From: Psychroflexus sediminis
GTDB lineage: Bacteria > Bacteroidota > Bacteroidia > Flavobacteriales > Flavobacteriaceae
Assembly: GCF_900099815.1 (NCBI RefSeq)
Contig: NZ_FNCW01000005.1
Location: 212,210-276,209, forward strand
Length of the DNA stretch: 64,000 nt
Reading direction: 5' to 3'
The translations under genes were made by a program, and so were the position numbers. Positions 26,917 to 35,864 of this stretch are shown one piece after another (the first letter of the stretch is position 1; the number at the start of each line of letters is the position of its first letter). The notes under the pieces were generated by a model. That model made no database searches and was not told where the DNA came from. It saw nothing but the letters and a program-made list of their open reading frames with translations.

Positions 26917-29103
26917 TTGGAACAAATCAATTTACATCACGAATTAAAAAAATACTTTGGTTTTAGCGAATTCAAAGGATTACAAGAAAGGGTCATAAAA
27001 AGCATCATTGCTAACGAAGACACATTTGTCATCATGCCCACAGGCGGAGGAAAATCCTTGTGCTATCAACTTCCAGCTCTGATAAAGGAAGGCACCGCTA
27101 TCGTTGTTTCTCCACTTATTGCGCTGATGAAAAATCAAGTGGATGCCATAAGAAATATTTCAGAACACGAAGGTGTAGCTCACGTTTTAAACTCCTCCCT
27201 GAATAAAACTCAGGTCAAGCAAGTCAAGGAGGATATATCAAATGGAATCACAAAATTGCTTTACGTAGCGCCAGAATCCCTCACAAAACCTGAGTATATA
27301 GATTTTCTAAAAGATGAGAATATTTCTTTTTTAGCGATAGATGAGGCGCATTGTATTTCAGAATGGGGACATGATTTCAGACCCGAATATAGAAATCTTA
27401 AAAATATCATTGAGCGTATAGGTGACGATATTCCTATCATTGGACTTACAGCTACGGCTACGCCCAAAGTCCAGGAGGATATTCTCAAAAATTTGAGAAT
27501 CCCTAATGCAAATACATTCAAAGCCTCTTTTAACAGACCTAATTTGTATTACGAGATTCGTCCTAAAACTGAAGAGGTAGATTCTGATATTATAAAATTT
27601 GTCAAAAAAAATTCCGGCAAAAGTGGTATCATTTATTGCCTAAGCAGAAAGCGAGTGCAACAACTTTCTCAAACCCTTCAAGTTAACGGAATTAAAGCAG
27701 TTCCTTACCACGCTGGCTTAGACGCTAAAACAAGAAGTAAACATCAGGACATGTTTTTGATGGAGGATATTGATGTTGTTGTGGCCACCATTGCCTTTGG
27801 GATGGGAATTGATAAACCCGATGTTCGGTTTGTGATTCATAATGACATTCCTAAAAGCATTGAAAGCTATTACCAAGAAACGGGAAGAGCAGGAAGGGAT
27901 GGTGGCGAAGGACATTGCATCGCCTACTACAACCATAAAGATATTGAAAAGCTTGAAAAATTTATGAGCGGTAAACCTATCGCTGAACAGGAAATTGGTC
28001 ATGCTCTCTTACAAGATGTAGTCGCTTTTGCTGAAAGCTCAATTTCTAGAAGAAAGTATATCCTCCACTATTTCGGTGAAGAGTTCGATACTGAAACTGG
28101 TGAAGGCGGTGATATGGATGATAACGTACGTTATCCTAAAACTAAAAAAGAAGCAAAAGAGGACGTTCAACTTATCCTTAGAGCAGTGAAGGAAACCGGA
28201 CAGCTTTTCAAGTCCAAAGAAATTGTACATACCCTTACTGGCAAAACCAATGTGCTTATTAAATCGAACAAGGTTGAAAGCCTTGATATTTTTGGTGCCG
28301 GAAAAGATAAGCCTGCAAGCTACTGGACCGCTCTATTAAGACAGGTCATCATCTCAGGTCTCCTTAAAAAAGAGCTGGAGTCCTACGGTGTTGTCAAGAT
28401 ACTTCCCAAAGGGGAAGAGTTTTTGAAAAATCCATCTTCTTTCATGATGACCGAGGATAATGATTTCAGTCAGTCAACTTCAAGCAGTTCAACTCCTCAA
28501 CCTTCACGGGGAACCGATGAAAAGCTATTGAAAATGCTTAAGGATTTGCGCAAGAAAATTGCCAAAAGAAAAGAAGTGCCGCCATTTGTGGTTTTTCAGG
28601 ATCCATCTTTAGAGGACATGGCTTTAAAATACCCCATAAGCACGGAAGAACTTGTCAATATTCATGGTGTTGGCGAAGGAAAAGCCAAGAAATTTGGAAA
28701 AGAATTCATTTCTCTTATTCAGGATTACGTAGAAGAAAATGATATTCTAAGACCCGATGATCTCGTCGTAAAAAGCACGGGGGCAAATAGTGCCAATAAG
28801 CTTTACATCATACAAAACGTGGATAGAAAGCTACCCCTTTCAGATATTGCACAGGGTAAAGGTTTCGAAATGAAAGATTTTATCAAAGAAATGGAGGCCA
28901 TTGTTTACAGTGGAACCAAACTCAATATCAATTACTGGCTGGACGATATCCTGGATGAAGAGCAACAGGAAGAAATTCACGACTACTTTTTAGAGGCTAA
29001 AACAGACAGTATAAATGAGGCGATAGATGAATTCGATGGCGATTACGACGAAGAAGAATTGCGGCTTTATCGAATAAAATTTATCAGTGAAGAAGCGAAT
29101 TAA
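26917..29103 (+). CDS. recQ: ATP-dependent DNA helicase RecQ, zinc-ligand-free
   Basis: 3'-5' helicase for recombination repair, 728 residues, TTG start. The motifs are Walker A MPTGGGKSLCYQLP, DEAHCISEWGHDFRPEYR, GLTATATP, IAFGMGIDKPDVR and QETGRAGRDG. An HRDC domain follows (about residues 530-605), then an acidic C-terminal extension. The RecQ zinc-binding Cys4 site is absent: the usual CRR before YFGE reads SRR (Ser377), and the CxxCxxC after YFGE is replaced by a Gly/Asp-rich stretch. Confidence 0.96.
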   Translation: MEQINLHHELKKYFGFSEFKGLQERVIKSIIANEDTFVIMPTGGGKSLCYQLPALIKEGTAIVVSPLIALMKNQVDAIRNISEHEGVAHVLNSSLNKTQVKQVKEDISNGITKLLYVAPESLTKPEYIDFLKDENISFLAIDEAHCISEWGHDFRPEYRNLKNIIERIGDDIPIIGLTATATPKVQEDILKNLRIPNANTFKASFNRPNLYYEIRPKTEEVDSDIIKFVKKNSGKSGIIYCLSRKRVQQLSQTLQVNGIKAVPYHAGLDAKTRSKHQDMFLMEDIDVVVATIAFGMGIDKPDVRFVIHNDIPKSIESYYQETGRAGRDGGEGHCIAYYNHKDIEKLEKFMSGKPIAEQEIGHALLQDVVAFAESSISRRKYILHYFGEEFDTETGEGGDMDDNVRYPKTKKEAKEDVQLILRAVKETGQLFKSKEIVHTLTGKTNVLIKSNKVESLDIFGAGKDKPASYWTALLRQVIISGLLKKELESYGVVKILPKGEEFLKNPSSFMMTEDNDFSQSTSSSSTPQPSRGTDEKLLKMLKDLRKKIAKRKEVPPFVVFQDPSLEDMALKYPISTEELVNIHGVGEGKAKKFGKEFISLIQDYVEENDILRPDDLVVKSTGANSANKLYIIQNVDRKLPLSDIAQGKGFEMKDFIKEMEAIVYSGTKLNINYWLDDILDEEQQEEIHDYFLEAKTDSINEAIDEFDGDYDEEELRLYRIKFISEEAN

Positions 29104-29105
29104 GC

Positions 29106-29140
29106 AAAAAGCCATCTGCCTGAGGCAGATGGCTTTTTTT
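29106..29140. terminator. Bidirectional terminator between recQ and the CtlX-like gene
   Basis: GCCATCTGCC and GGCAGATGGC form a perfect 10-bp stem with a 3-nt loop, with A5 on the left and T7-8 on the right. It can serve both convergent genes. Confidence 0.88.
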
Positions 29141-29154
29141 TCTCTCATCCATTT

Positions 29155-30090
29155 TTATTGAATCGCCTTAGGGATAAAAACTTCGGCAAGCATACATCTA
29201 GCACTGCCCCCGCCATGGGTTTCGATAGTTGAAAGATCACTGCTCAAAATTTTACAATGCTTTTCTATCGATTGAATCTGCTTGTCGGTCAAAGCCTCAT
29301 GAGCCGCTTGACTCATAACTAAAAACTTTTCGGATGCGCCCTGAACCTGAAGCATATTTCCTGCAAAATTATTCATTTGTTCCTCAGAAATCGTAATGAT
29401 TTCTTTACCGTCCTGAGTGAGGCTGTCTGCCACAAGTTTCAATTCCTTTTTATCATCTATGGTGTCAAGGCAAATCACAGCGAATTCTTCTGCGATACAC
29501 ATCATCACATTGGTATGATAAATAGGTAAACGCTTTCCGTCGTGACTCTGGAAAGCATTAAAAATTATGGGTGTATATTCAAAATCCTCACAGAATTCTA
29601 TGATCAAATCTTCATCAGCCCGAGGAGATAAGGCGCAGTAAGCTTTTCTGTTTTCTCTATCCAAAATCAAACTTCCCGTACCCTCTAAGAAGATGTTTTC
29701 TAATTCTGCCGAGGTATAGTCCACGAAATTTCTGATAAATCGGCCTTCGGATTCTATCTTTTCAAAAAGATCTTCCCGGCGTTCTTTACGTCTGTTTTTA
29801 GCAAACATTGGATACAAAGCCACATCTCCATTTTCATGAAATGAAACCCAATTATTAGGAAAGATAGAGTCTGGTGTATCCTGGCTGGCAATATCATCTA
29901 TGACAATAACATGAACTCCAACGGCTTTAAGTTTATCTGCAAAAGCATCGAATTCTGCTTGCGCTTTCTTATTTACTGTTTCCTGAAGATCTTCGGTAGA
30001 TCTTTGGAAATAGTTATTCACAGCTGTTTCTTCATTCATTCTGAAATTAACTGGACGAATCATCACTAAAGTATCTGTAATCTGTTTCAT
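29155..30090 (-). CDS. ctlX: Pentein-fold hydrolase, citrulline utilization hydrolase (CtlX) type
   Basis: 311 residues of the guanidino-group-modifying superfamily. It starts MKQITDTLVMIRPVNFRMNE and has DSIFPNNWVSFHENG, then LEGTGSLILDRENRKAY. YHTNVMMCIAEEFAVICLD is followed by the catalytic Cys in HGGGSARCMLAEVF. This layout matches CtlX-type citrulline hydrolases rather than true arginine deiminase. The symbol rests on family resemblance only. It is 122 nt downstream of a second pentein gene. Confidence 0.8.
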   Translation of the reverse strand: MKQITDTLVMIRPVNFRMNEETAVNNYFQRSTEDLQETVNKKAQAEFDAFADKLKAVGVHVIVIDDIASQDTPDSIFPNNWVSFHENGDVALYPMFAKNRRKERREDLFEKIESEGRFIRNFVDYTSAELENIFLEGTGSLILDRENRKAYCALSPRADEDLIIEFCEDFEYTPIIFNAFQSHDGKRLPIYHTNVMMCIAEEFAVICLDTIDDKKELKLVADSLTQDGKEIITISEEQMNNFAGNMLQVQGASEKFLVMSQAAHEALTDKQIQSIEKHCKILSSDLSTIETHGGGSARCMLAEVFIPKAIQ

Positions 30091-30152
30091 GGGTTTATTT
30101 TTTTGAGGGTCACATCCGCCTGAATGATACAGTCGGGCAGGTGTCGACTTTC

Positions 30153-30201
30153 ATGGTTAAAATAATCATTAGACTGTGTGCTTAAGGCTTATTTTAATCA
30201 T
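30153..30201. promoter_or_regulatory. Inverted repeat between the two pentein genes
   Basis: ATGGTTAAAATAA (30153-30165) and TTATTTTAATCAT (30189-30201) pair over 13 bases with one G-T mismatch across 23 nt. There is no T-tract. It may be a regulator site for the downstream ctlX-like gene or a processing hairpin. Confidence 0.4.
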
Positions 30202-30212
30202 GTCTGTTTCAT

Positions 30213-31124
30213 TTATTCTCTTATCAAAGGCAATGTAGAGCATCTCAGCAATCCTTCTTGTTTTGCAATTTCTCTGTAATTGACAGTTTCTACCTGAATC
30301 CCTTTGGATCTCAACCAGTCATTCAAACGTGTAAAATGCACATCGGAAATGACAAGGCTTTCAGAAATAGAAAAAATATTGCTGTTCATATCAAACATCT
30401 CCTGGGAATCGATTTCCAGTACATTCTCTTTTCCAAAAAGGCTCACTAACCACTCGTATTCTTCTTCTTCCAAAAATCCGTTTCTGTGGATTATCGCATA
30501 CTTGTCACCAACCGGCTGAAAGCAACAATCCAAATGAAGCGCATTGGCTTTAGGGTCTGTATTAGATTTTCTGAGATTAAAAGACTTTACAGTTTTATGT
30601 GGAAACAAGCGCTGCAGTTCTTCCACAGCTTCTACGTTGGTTCTTGCTGTAATATAATCTGCGTAATCTTCTCCCCTGTAAGTTCCAACCAAAATAAAAT
30701 CGCCATACGGCATAACATCTCCTCCTTCTACGTGACAGTTGTCCGGGAGTTTTATTTTTTTGTCGGGATCGATTGTCTCCAGGACGAAATCGATGGCCTT
30801 GATTTCTTTTTCTCTATCGGGTAAGATATTGGCACGTATAAATTTATCTTCGATTACAAAACCGATATCTCTGGAGAAAATCTGATTGTAATTTTCGATA
30901 ATTCTAGGTCTCAAGACCTCAACATTATGCTTTTTTAAAATAGAAGCAACCTCTTCCAACTCCTCAATCATATCTGATTCTTCAGGATAAGTCCCTTCTT
31001 TGATATGCTTGATGGATTTGGGATCGTAAGCCTCTTCAAGTTTTGGCTGTGGGCCATTAGAATTGGCGACGCCTAAAATCACAGATTTTAGCTTAGACGT
31101 CTCGTTGTTAATATGTAGTTTCAA
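30213..31124 (-). CDS. Arginine deiminase/dimethylargininase-family amidinohydrolase
   Basis: 303 residues of the pentein fold. Catalytic features are HVEGGDVMPYGDF (Glu and Asp), NALHLDCCFQPVGDKY (His) and the C-terminal Cys in QEGLLRCSTLPLIRE. The N-terminal SNGPQPKLEEAYDPKS is unlike classic ADI FTRD starts. It probably hydrolyses arginine or a substituted arginine to citrulline, which the downstream CtlX-like enzyme could use. No arcB or arcC is nearby. It could also be an amidinotransferase. Confidence 0.82.
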   Translation of the reverse strand: MKLHINNETSKLKSVILGVANSNGPQPKLEEAYDPKSIKHIKEGTYPEESDMIEELEEVASILKKHNVEVLRPRIIENYNQIFSRDIGFVIEDKFIRANILPDREKEIKAIDFVLETIDPDKKIKLPDNCHVEGGDVMPYGDFILVGTYRGEDYADYITARTNVEAVEELQRLFPHKTVKSFNLRKSNTDPKANALHLDCCFQPVGDKYAIIHRNGFLEEEEYEWLVSLFGKENVLEIDSQEMFDMNSNIFSISESLVISDVHFTRLNDWLRSKGIQVETVNYREIAKQEGLLRCSTLPLIRE

Positions 31125-31183
31125 GTCTTTTTAATTTTTTTGCAAATATACTCAAAATCAAAGGCTTTAACTAATGTTGAATT

Positions 31184-31867
31184 TTAAGTTTTAAAATTGA
31201 GTAATAGATTCGGATCCGGGCAGTTAGCCCTGTAAAAATCTAAATCAGTTTCAGAAGAAACTCCCGGGTAATCACCTATATAATCGCCCACATCAAAAAT
31301 AAGTTGAAAATGTAAATGCGGGGCATAATTACCATTGACTTGGTTTGTTCCTAAATATCCAACCGGATGTTTCAAGGAAATCTCCTCACCAATTTTATGA
31401 ATGCGTAAAGTCTCTCTAGAGAGATGACCATAGAGAGAATACAATTTGAAATCACCGATATCATGCTCAAGAATTAAGGTTGGTCCATAATCTCCAAAAT
31501 TCAAGTTATCCTTTTGGCTGTGAATTTTACCAGGCAACGGACTGTAAACTGGAGCTCCGGCGTCTACCCACACATCTAAACCAAGGTGAATATTTCTTTT
31601 ATGTGAACGCGAACTCTCGCCAAAATAAGAACTTCTATCGTAAAGACTTCTTTTTTCCAGATAACCGCCATAAGCTGCTTTACCCCCTTTGGATTTGAGA
31701 TAATCAGCCAAATAGTCTTGCAGAGCAAATTCAGTGGATAAATCCAGATTGAGTTCTGAGGTTTTTTTATCAGACAGGTCTAAGGAAACATAAGCCGCTT
31801 CAGAATAAGAAGGGCCAAGTATGGAAAAAAACGAGGGGTTAAAGTGATCTTTTATCAGATTCAGCAT
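31184..31867 (-). CDS. M23-family (LytM-like) metallopeptidase without a signal peptide
   Basis: The 227 residues carry the M23 core: HLGLDVWVDAGAPVYSPLPG (His and Asp zinc ligands), YGHLS and APHLHFQL (HxH). Unlike cell-wall peptidases there is no signal peptide or membrane anchor at the N-terminus (MLNLIKDHFNPSFFSILGPS). No better start exists upstream before the ohr terminator. A cytoplasmic, possibly non-peptidoglycan role must be considered. Confidence 0.83.
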   Translation of the reverse strand: MLNLIKDHFNPSFFSILGPSYSEAAYVSLDLSDKKTSELNLDLSTEFALQDYLADYLKSKGGKAAYGGYLEKRSLYDRSSYFGESSRSHKRNIHLGLDVWVDAGAPVYSPLPGKIHSQKDNLNFGDYGPTLILEHDIGDFKLYSLYGHLSRETLRIHKIGEEISLKHPVGYLGTNQVNGNYAPHLHFQLIFDVGDYIGDYPGVSSETDLDFYRANCPDPNLLLNFKT

Positions 31868-31895
31868 AAAAATGAGGCCTTATGTTCTTAACTAA

Positions 31896-31922
31896 TAAAA
31901 CCCCAACTTAGATCGGGGTTTT
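31896..31922 (-). terminator. Terminator after ohr
   Basis: AAAACCCC and GGGGTTTT form an 8-bp stem with a 10-nt loop. The minus strand continues ATTAG and the plus strand TTTTAAAAA. It lies 24 nt past the ohr stop. Confidence 0.75.
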
Positions 31923-31946
31923 TAAAAATTTTATTTAATCCAAAAC

Positions 31947-32375
31947 TTATTCGTCTCTCAAAACATTGAGCGTAACATCTATATTATCTCGAGTTGCTCT
32001 GGAAAAAGGACAAATTTCATGAGCTTCATTTACCAAAGTTTCAGCTGTTTCAATATCACTTACACCTGGCATGTAGGAGTCTAAAACTGCTGAAAGCAGT
32101 AGGTTTCCGTCATCTTCTTTATGGATACTGATATGCGCTGTGACGCTATAATCTCCCAGGTCAACTTTGTGTTGCTGGGCAACTAAATTTAGGGCGCCTC
32201 CAAAACAGGCAGAATAAGCAGAACCAAAAAGCTGCTCTGGATTCACACCATCGCCACCGTCGCCACCAAGACCTTTAGGCATACTTAAGGGCATATCTAT
32301 TGGACCATCTTCAGTTTTGACATGGCCTTTTCGACCTCCTGTAGTAGTAGCTTTAGCTGTATAGAGTGTTTTCAT
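31947..32375 (-). CDS. ohr: Organic hydroperoxide resistance protein (Ohr)
   Basis: Thiol-dependent peroxidase that reduces organic hydroperoxides, usually with lipoylated protein as reductant. The 142 residues include NPEQLFGSAYSACFGGAL, with the peroxidatic Cys, and HEICPFSRATRDNIDV, with the resolving Cys. Ohr is distinguished from OsmC by this CPFSRAT context. No OhrR-type regulator is adjacent. Confidence 0.95.
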   Translation of the reverse strand: MKTLYTAKATTTGGRKGHVKTEDGPIDMPLSMPKGLGGDGGDGVNPEQLFGSAYSACFGGALNLVAQQHKVDLGDYSVTAHISIHKEDDGNLLLSAVLDSYMPGVSDIETAETLVNEAHEICPFSRATRDNIDVTLNVLRDE

Positions 32376-32437
32376 AATTATATTTTTAATTCCATCGAAT
32401 ATACTAAGTCCAAGAGCTTAGTGAAAGAATGAATTCA

Positions 32438-32445
32438 TAAATTTG
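32438..32445 (+). promoter_or_regulatory. Candidate -7 promoter element for meaB
   Basis: TAAATTTG matches TAnnTTTG, 16 nt before the meaB ATG. Confidence 0.5.
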
Positions 32446-32461
32446 TACTAAATGTAAATTT

Positions 32462-33544
32462 ATGTCTTCGTCCAAAAACAAGAAATCTGCTCTGCAAGAA
32501 ACCAAGAGTGACCCTGGTTTAAATCTAAGTCAATCTTCAGCAGAAAAAATAAAGGCTTTACGACGGAAATCTAAAGATATTCAAAAGCTAACCCAGGGTA
32601 TTTTGAATGGCAACAAAACAGATCTGAGCCAGGCGATTACACTCATAGAAAGTCAAAGCAAAAGGCATACTGAAGATATCAAAACCGTAATTTCCACCTG
32701 CCTACCCTACTCCAATAAGTCACTGAGAATTGGTATAACCGGTGTCCCCGGCGTTGGCAAAAGTACATTTATAGAGCAGTTGGGCCTGCTCTTGGTTAAC
32801 CAGGGCCATAAAGTGGCGGTATTGGCAGTGGACCCCTCTAGCTCGGTAACCAGAGGCAGTATCCTCGGGGACAAAACGCGCATGGAAAAACTGGTTCAAC
32901 ATCCACAGGCGTATATCCGGCCAACGGCGTCTGGAGAATCCTTGGGTGGAGTAGCGAGAAAAACACGAGAAAGTATTTTGCTTTGCGAAGCGGCTGGATT
33001 TGATATTCTTTTAATAGAGACGGTAGGCGTGGGACAGAGTGAAACGGCTGTACATAGCATGACAGACTTCTTTTTGCTTTTAAAACTCGCGGGTGCAGGG
33101 GATGAATTACAGGGTATAAAACGTGGGATTATTGAAATGGCAGATGCCATTGTCATCAATAAGGCAGATGGTGAAAACATACAAGCTGCCAAAAAAGCTA
33201 AAGTTGAATTCAACCGAGCTTTACATATGTATCCCTCAAAATCTAACGGCTGGACCCCTAAAGTGAAACTTGCCAGCGCTTTAAAAAACGAGGGAATTGA
33301 AAACACCTGGAACATGCTTTCTGATTATTTCACCAAAGTGAAATCCAATGGATTTTTTAAAGAAAAAAGAAGTAGCCAAAACAAATTTTGGCTCACCCAA
33401 ACCATCGAAGATTCATTAAAAAAAGAGTTTTATCAAAACGAAAATATCAAAGCTGAATTTCCTGAAGTTCTAGAAAAAATTCACAGTCAGGAGTTAAGCC
33501 CTTTTGAGGCAGCTGACTATTTACTGAATAAGGCTAAATCTTAA
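32462..33544 (+). CDS. meaB: Methylmalonyl-CoA mutase-associated GTPase MeaB
   Basis: G3E GTPase that protects and reloads the B12-dependent methylmalonyl-CoA mutase. The 360 residues have GITGVPGVGKSTFIEQLG (P-loop), LAVDPSSSVTRGSILGDKTR, IETVGVGQSE (switch II) and VINKADGEN (NKxD), with C-terminal dimerisation helices. The N-terminal 50 residues are charged and variable. The mutase genes are not in the window. It overlaps the convergent PAP2 gene by 4 nt at the stops. Confidence 0.94.
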   Translation: MSSSKNKKSALQETKSDPGLNLSQSSAEKIKALRRKSKDIQKLTQGILNGNKTDLSQAITLIESQSKRHTEDIKTVISTCLPYSNKSLRIGITGVPGVGKSTFIEQLGLLLVNQGHKVAVLAVDPSSSVTRGSILGDKTRMEKLVQHPQAYIRPTASGESLGGVARKTRESILLCEAAGFDILLIETVGVGQSETAVHSMTDFFLLLKLAGAGDELQGIKRGIIEMADAIVINKADGENIQAAKKAKVEFNRALHMYPSKSNGWTPKVKLASALKNEGIENTWNMLSDYFTKVKSNGFFKEKRSSQNKFWLTQTIEDSLKKEFYQNENIKAEFPEVLEKIHSQELSPFEAADYLLNKAKS

Positions 33545-34122
33545 GACTTTTGCTTAAAATCATTATTGAACTTACCCATCAAATAGTGATGGAATTTGAA
33601 AAATAAAAACCCCGTTACGATACCCATCAAAGCACCTGTTATAATATCTCCGGGATAATGTACTCCGACATAAATCCGGCTATACGTAACCAGTATGGCC
33701 CATGCAAACATCCAGTAAAATACATTTTTGTAATAGGGCTTAAGAACACTGGAGATCAGAGTAGCTACAGCAAATGAGCTGATAGCATGGCCAGAGAAAT
33801 AGCCATACTTTCCGCAACGTTTCGCGAGATATCTCCCATATTCTATAAAAGCTTCATTGCAGGGCCTTAATCGTTCAAAAGAGTCTTTGAAAAAATTGGC
33901 TAACTGATCTGTGAATGTAATCATTAAAGCCACTACCAACATGGTAATCACGAGACCCCGTAACTTTATTTTTTTATAAATTAAAATGAGAAGAATTAAA
34001 TAGAGAGGATATGATACTTCTTTTTCGGTAATCATTACCCAAAACCAGTCCCATTCTTTGGTGCCAAGATTATTGAGAAAAAGAAATAATTCCCTGTCTA
34101 ACTCCTGAAGTTGTTCTAGCAT
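33541..34122 (-). CDS. PAP2-family membrane phosphatase
   Basis: 193 residues with the three phosphatase motifs: KDSFERLRP (KxxxxxxRP), SGHAISSF (PSGH-like) and SRIYVGVHYPGD (SRxxxxxHxxxD). Five to six membrane helices surround them. It could dephosphorylate undecaprenyl diphosphate, phosphatidylglycerophosphate or another lipid phosphate, and the sequence does not decide which. It lies 7 nt after the 74-residue gene. Confidence 0.9.
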   Translation of the reverse strand: MLEQLQELDRELFLFLNNLGTKEWDWFWVMITEKEVSYPLYLILLILIYKKIKLRGLVITMLVVALMITFTDQLANFFKDSFERLRPCNEAFIEYGRYLAKRCGKYGYFSGHAISSFAVATLISSVLKPYYKNVFYWMFAWAILVTYSRIYVGVHYPGDIITGALMGIVTGFLFFKFHHYLMGKFNNDFKQKS

Positions 34123-34129
34123 AGTTTAT

Positions 34130-34354
34130 TTATTGGTATCGATCGACTTCTCTATCGTAAAATTCCGAAGCTTCTTTGATTAAATTATTGGTTTCTTCAA
34201 CCAGTTCTTCTTCATTTTCAACATCGAAATCCTCAAACCACTCGATGTCATCGGTTTTCAAATCGATGATAAATCTCGGGAATTCCGTATGAATTATGAA
34301 TATGGATTCTGGATAATCCGTATTGTCACCCAGTATAAATCTTGGTAATTTCAT
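34130..34354 (-). CDS. Small acidic protein of unknown function
   Basis: Seventy-four residues starting MKLPRFILGDNTDYPESIFI, rich in Asp/Glu (for example DFDVENEEELVEETNN), with an alternating hydrophobic first half and a helical second half. No family was recognised. Its ATG overlaps the MATE gene stop by 4 nt (translational coupling), and PAP2 follows 7 nt later, so it is a real operon member. Confidence 0.75.
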   Translation of the reverse strand: MKLPRFILGDNTDYPESIFIIHTEFPRFIIDLKTDDIEWFEDFDVENEEELVEETNNLIKEASEFYDREVDRYQ

Positions 34355-35739
34355 GATGATGTTAGTTTTGTTTCCCCAAAAGTATGAATTTGTTTTTTGG
34401 AGAGCATATTAAATCTGATATACAACATAATGGCTGAAGCTGAAAGTCCAGAAAGCAAACCTAACCATATTCCTGTGCTCCCCAAAACGTCGGCTTGTCC
34501 AGTAAGATAAGAAACAGGAAAACCTATAAGCCAATAAGCTATAAAACATATGACCGTTGGAACCTTCACGTCCTGGAGTCCTCTTAAGGCCCCAAGGATA
34601 GCGACTTGTAAACCATCGCTTAATTGAAAAAGGGCTGCTATAATCAAGAGCTGAGAAGCCAGCATAATCACCTCCGCATCATCTATATATAGGGTAGGTA
34701 AAAATCCTTTCAAAAGAATAAATCCAAGGGCAAAAACACCTTCGATCAAAAACACCTGTAAAAAAATTGAAAAGGCTACATCTCTCAAAGTCTTAAACTG
34801 ACGTTTGCCTTTTTGATTGGACACCCTTATCGTGGCAGTTACTCCAAGCCCTACGGCAATCATAAATGTCATAGAGGCCAGGTTCAAAGCGATCTGGTTG
34901 GCAGCCTGTGCTTTGGTTCCTAAAGTTCCAGCCAGCAGAACCGTAGCCGTAAAAATACCTCCTTCAAACAGCATTTGTAAGGCTGTAGGAAAACCCAGGT
35001 TCAGGAGCCTTCTGAAAATAGCTTTGTCCAGAGATTTTTTCATCAATACAAAATAGGTTTCTAATTTCGGTCTTTTGCTCAAGATCAAATACAGCATAAC
35101 CAGCATAAAGACTCTTGATACCAGCGTTCCTATGGCAGCACCTTCCAATTCGAGCCGAGGAAAAAACCAAATGCCATATATCAGAAAATAATTGAAAATA
35201 ATATTCACAACATTGGCCAGAAGCGTAGCGTACATCGCATATTTAGTCAAAGACAGTCCGTCAGCAAATTGCTTAAAGCCTTGAAAAATCATAAGCGGAA
35301 TAAGCGAAAAGGCAACGATATCGAGATAAGGCAATGCCAGGTCGACCACGTCTTCTGGCTGGTCAAGATGATATAAAATAGGTTTTACCAATAGAAGTAA
35401 TAGGAATAAAACGATGCCACTGACCGTACACATCACAAGACCATGTTGAAAATATCTGCGTCCCTTTTTAGCATCGCCTTCACCATCGGCTTCCGCAATA
35501 AGTGGAGTGATGGCAAAACTGAATCCTATCCCTAAAAAAAGAGCAAAAAAGATTAGTGTATTTCCAAGAGAAACTGCTGCCAGAGGAGCTGCACCTAATT
35601 TGCCTATCATCAGATTATCGACAAAGCCCACGAGAACATGGCCCAACTGGCCCAACATTATTGGAAGAGCAAGGCTAAAGTTTTTGGAAAATTCCCTGGT
35701 GTAAGTCGATAAAGTCAAAAGCTGCTTTTTTGGAGGCAA
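34351..35739 (-). CDS. MATE-family efflux transporter
   Basis: 462 residues with twelve predicted membrane helices in two homologous halves. It starts in the cytoplasm (KKQLLTLSTYTREFSKNF), then LALPIMLGQLGHVLVGFVDN, the NorM-type helix-1 motif. The second half has LNLGFPTALQMLFEGGIFTA. It uses a Na+ or H+ gradient to export cationic drugs or metabolites, and the substrate is unknown. It is first in a transcript with the small acidic protein and PAP2. Confidence 0.93.
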   Translation of the reverse strand: MPPKKQLLTLSTYTREFSKNFSLALPIMLGQLGHVLVGFVDNLMIGKLGAAPLAAVSLGNTLIFFALFLGIGFSFAITPLIAEADGEGDAKKGRRYFQHGLVMCTVSGIVLFLLLLLVKPILYHLDQPEDVVDLALPYLDIVAFSLIPLMIFQGFKQFADGLSLTKYAMYATLLANVVNIIFNYFLIYGIWFFPRLELEGAAIGTLVSRVFMLVMLYLILSKRPKLETYFVLMKKSLDKAIFRRLLNLGFPTALQMLFEGGIFTATVLLAGTLGTKAQAANQIALNLASMTFMIAVGLGVTATIRVSNQKGKRQFKTLRDVAFSIFLQVFLIEGVFALGFILLKGFLPTLYIDDAEVIMLASQLLIIAALFQLSDGLQVAILGALRGLQDVKVPTVICFIAYWLIGFPVSYLTGQADVLGSTGIWLGLLSGLSASAIMLYIRFNMLSKKQIHTFGETKLTSS

Positions 35740-35864
35740 AAGTACACTTTGAGAATAGAATATAGAATCGTCACTAAAAATTTAATCAAAACTAAAAGCT
35801 AAATTATAACGACTTAAAACCTGGTATAAGCCAAGATTTAATTCTCAAGAAGTTGAATTTACTT

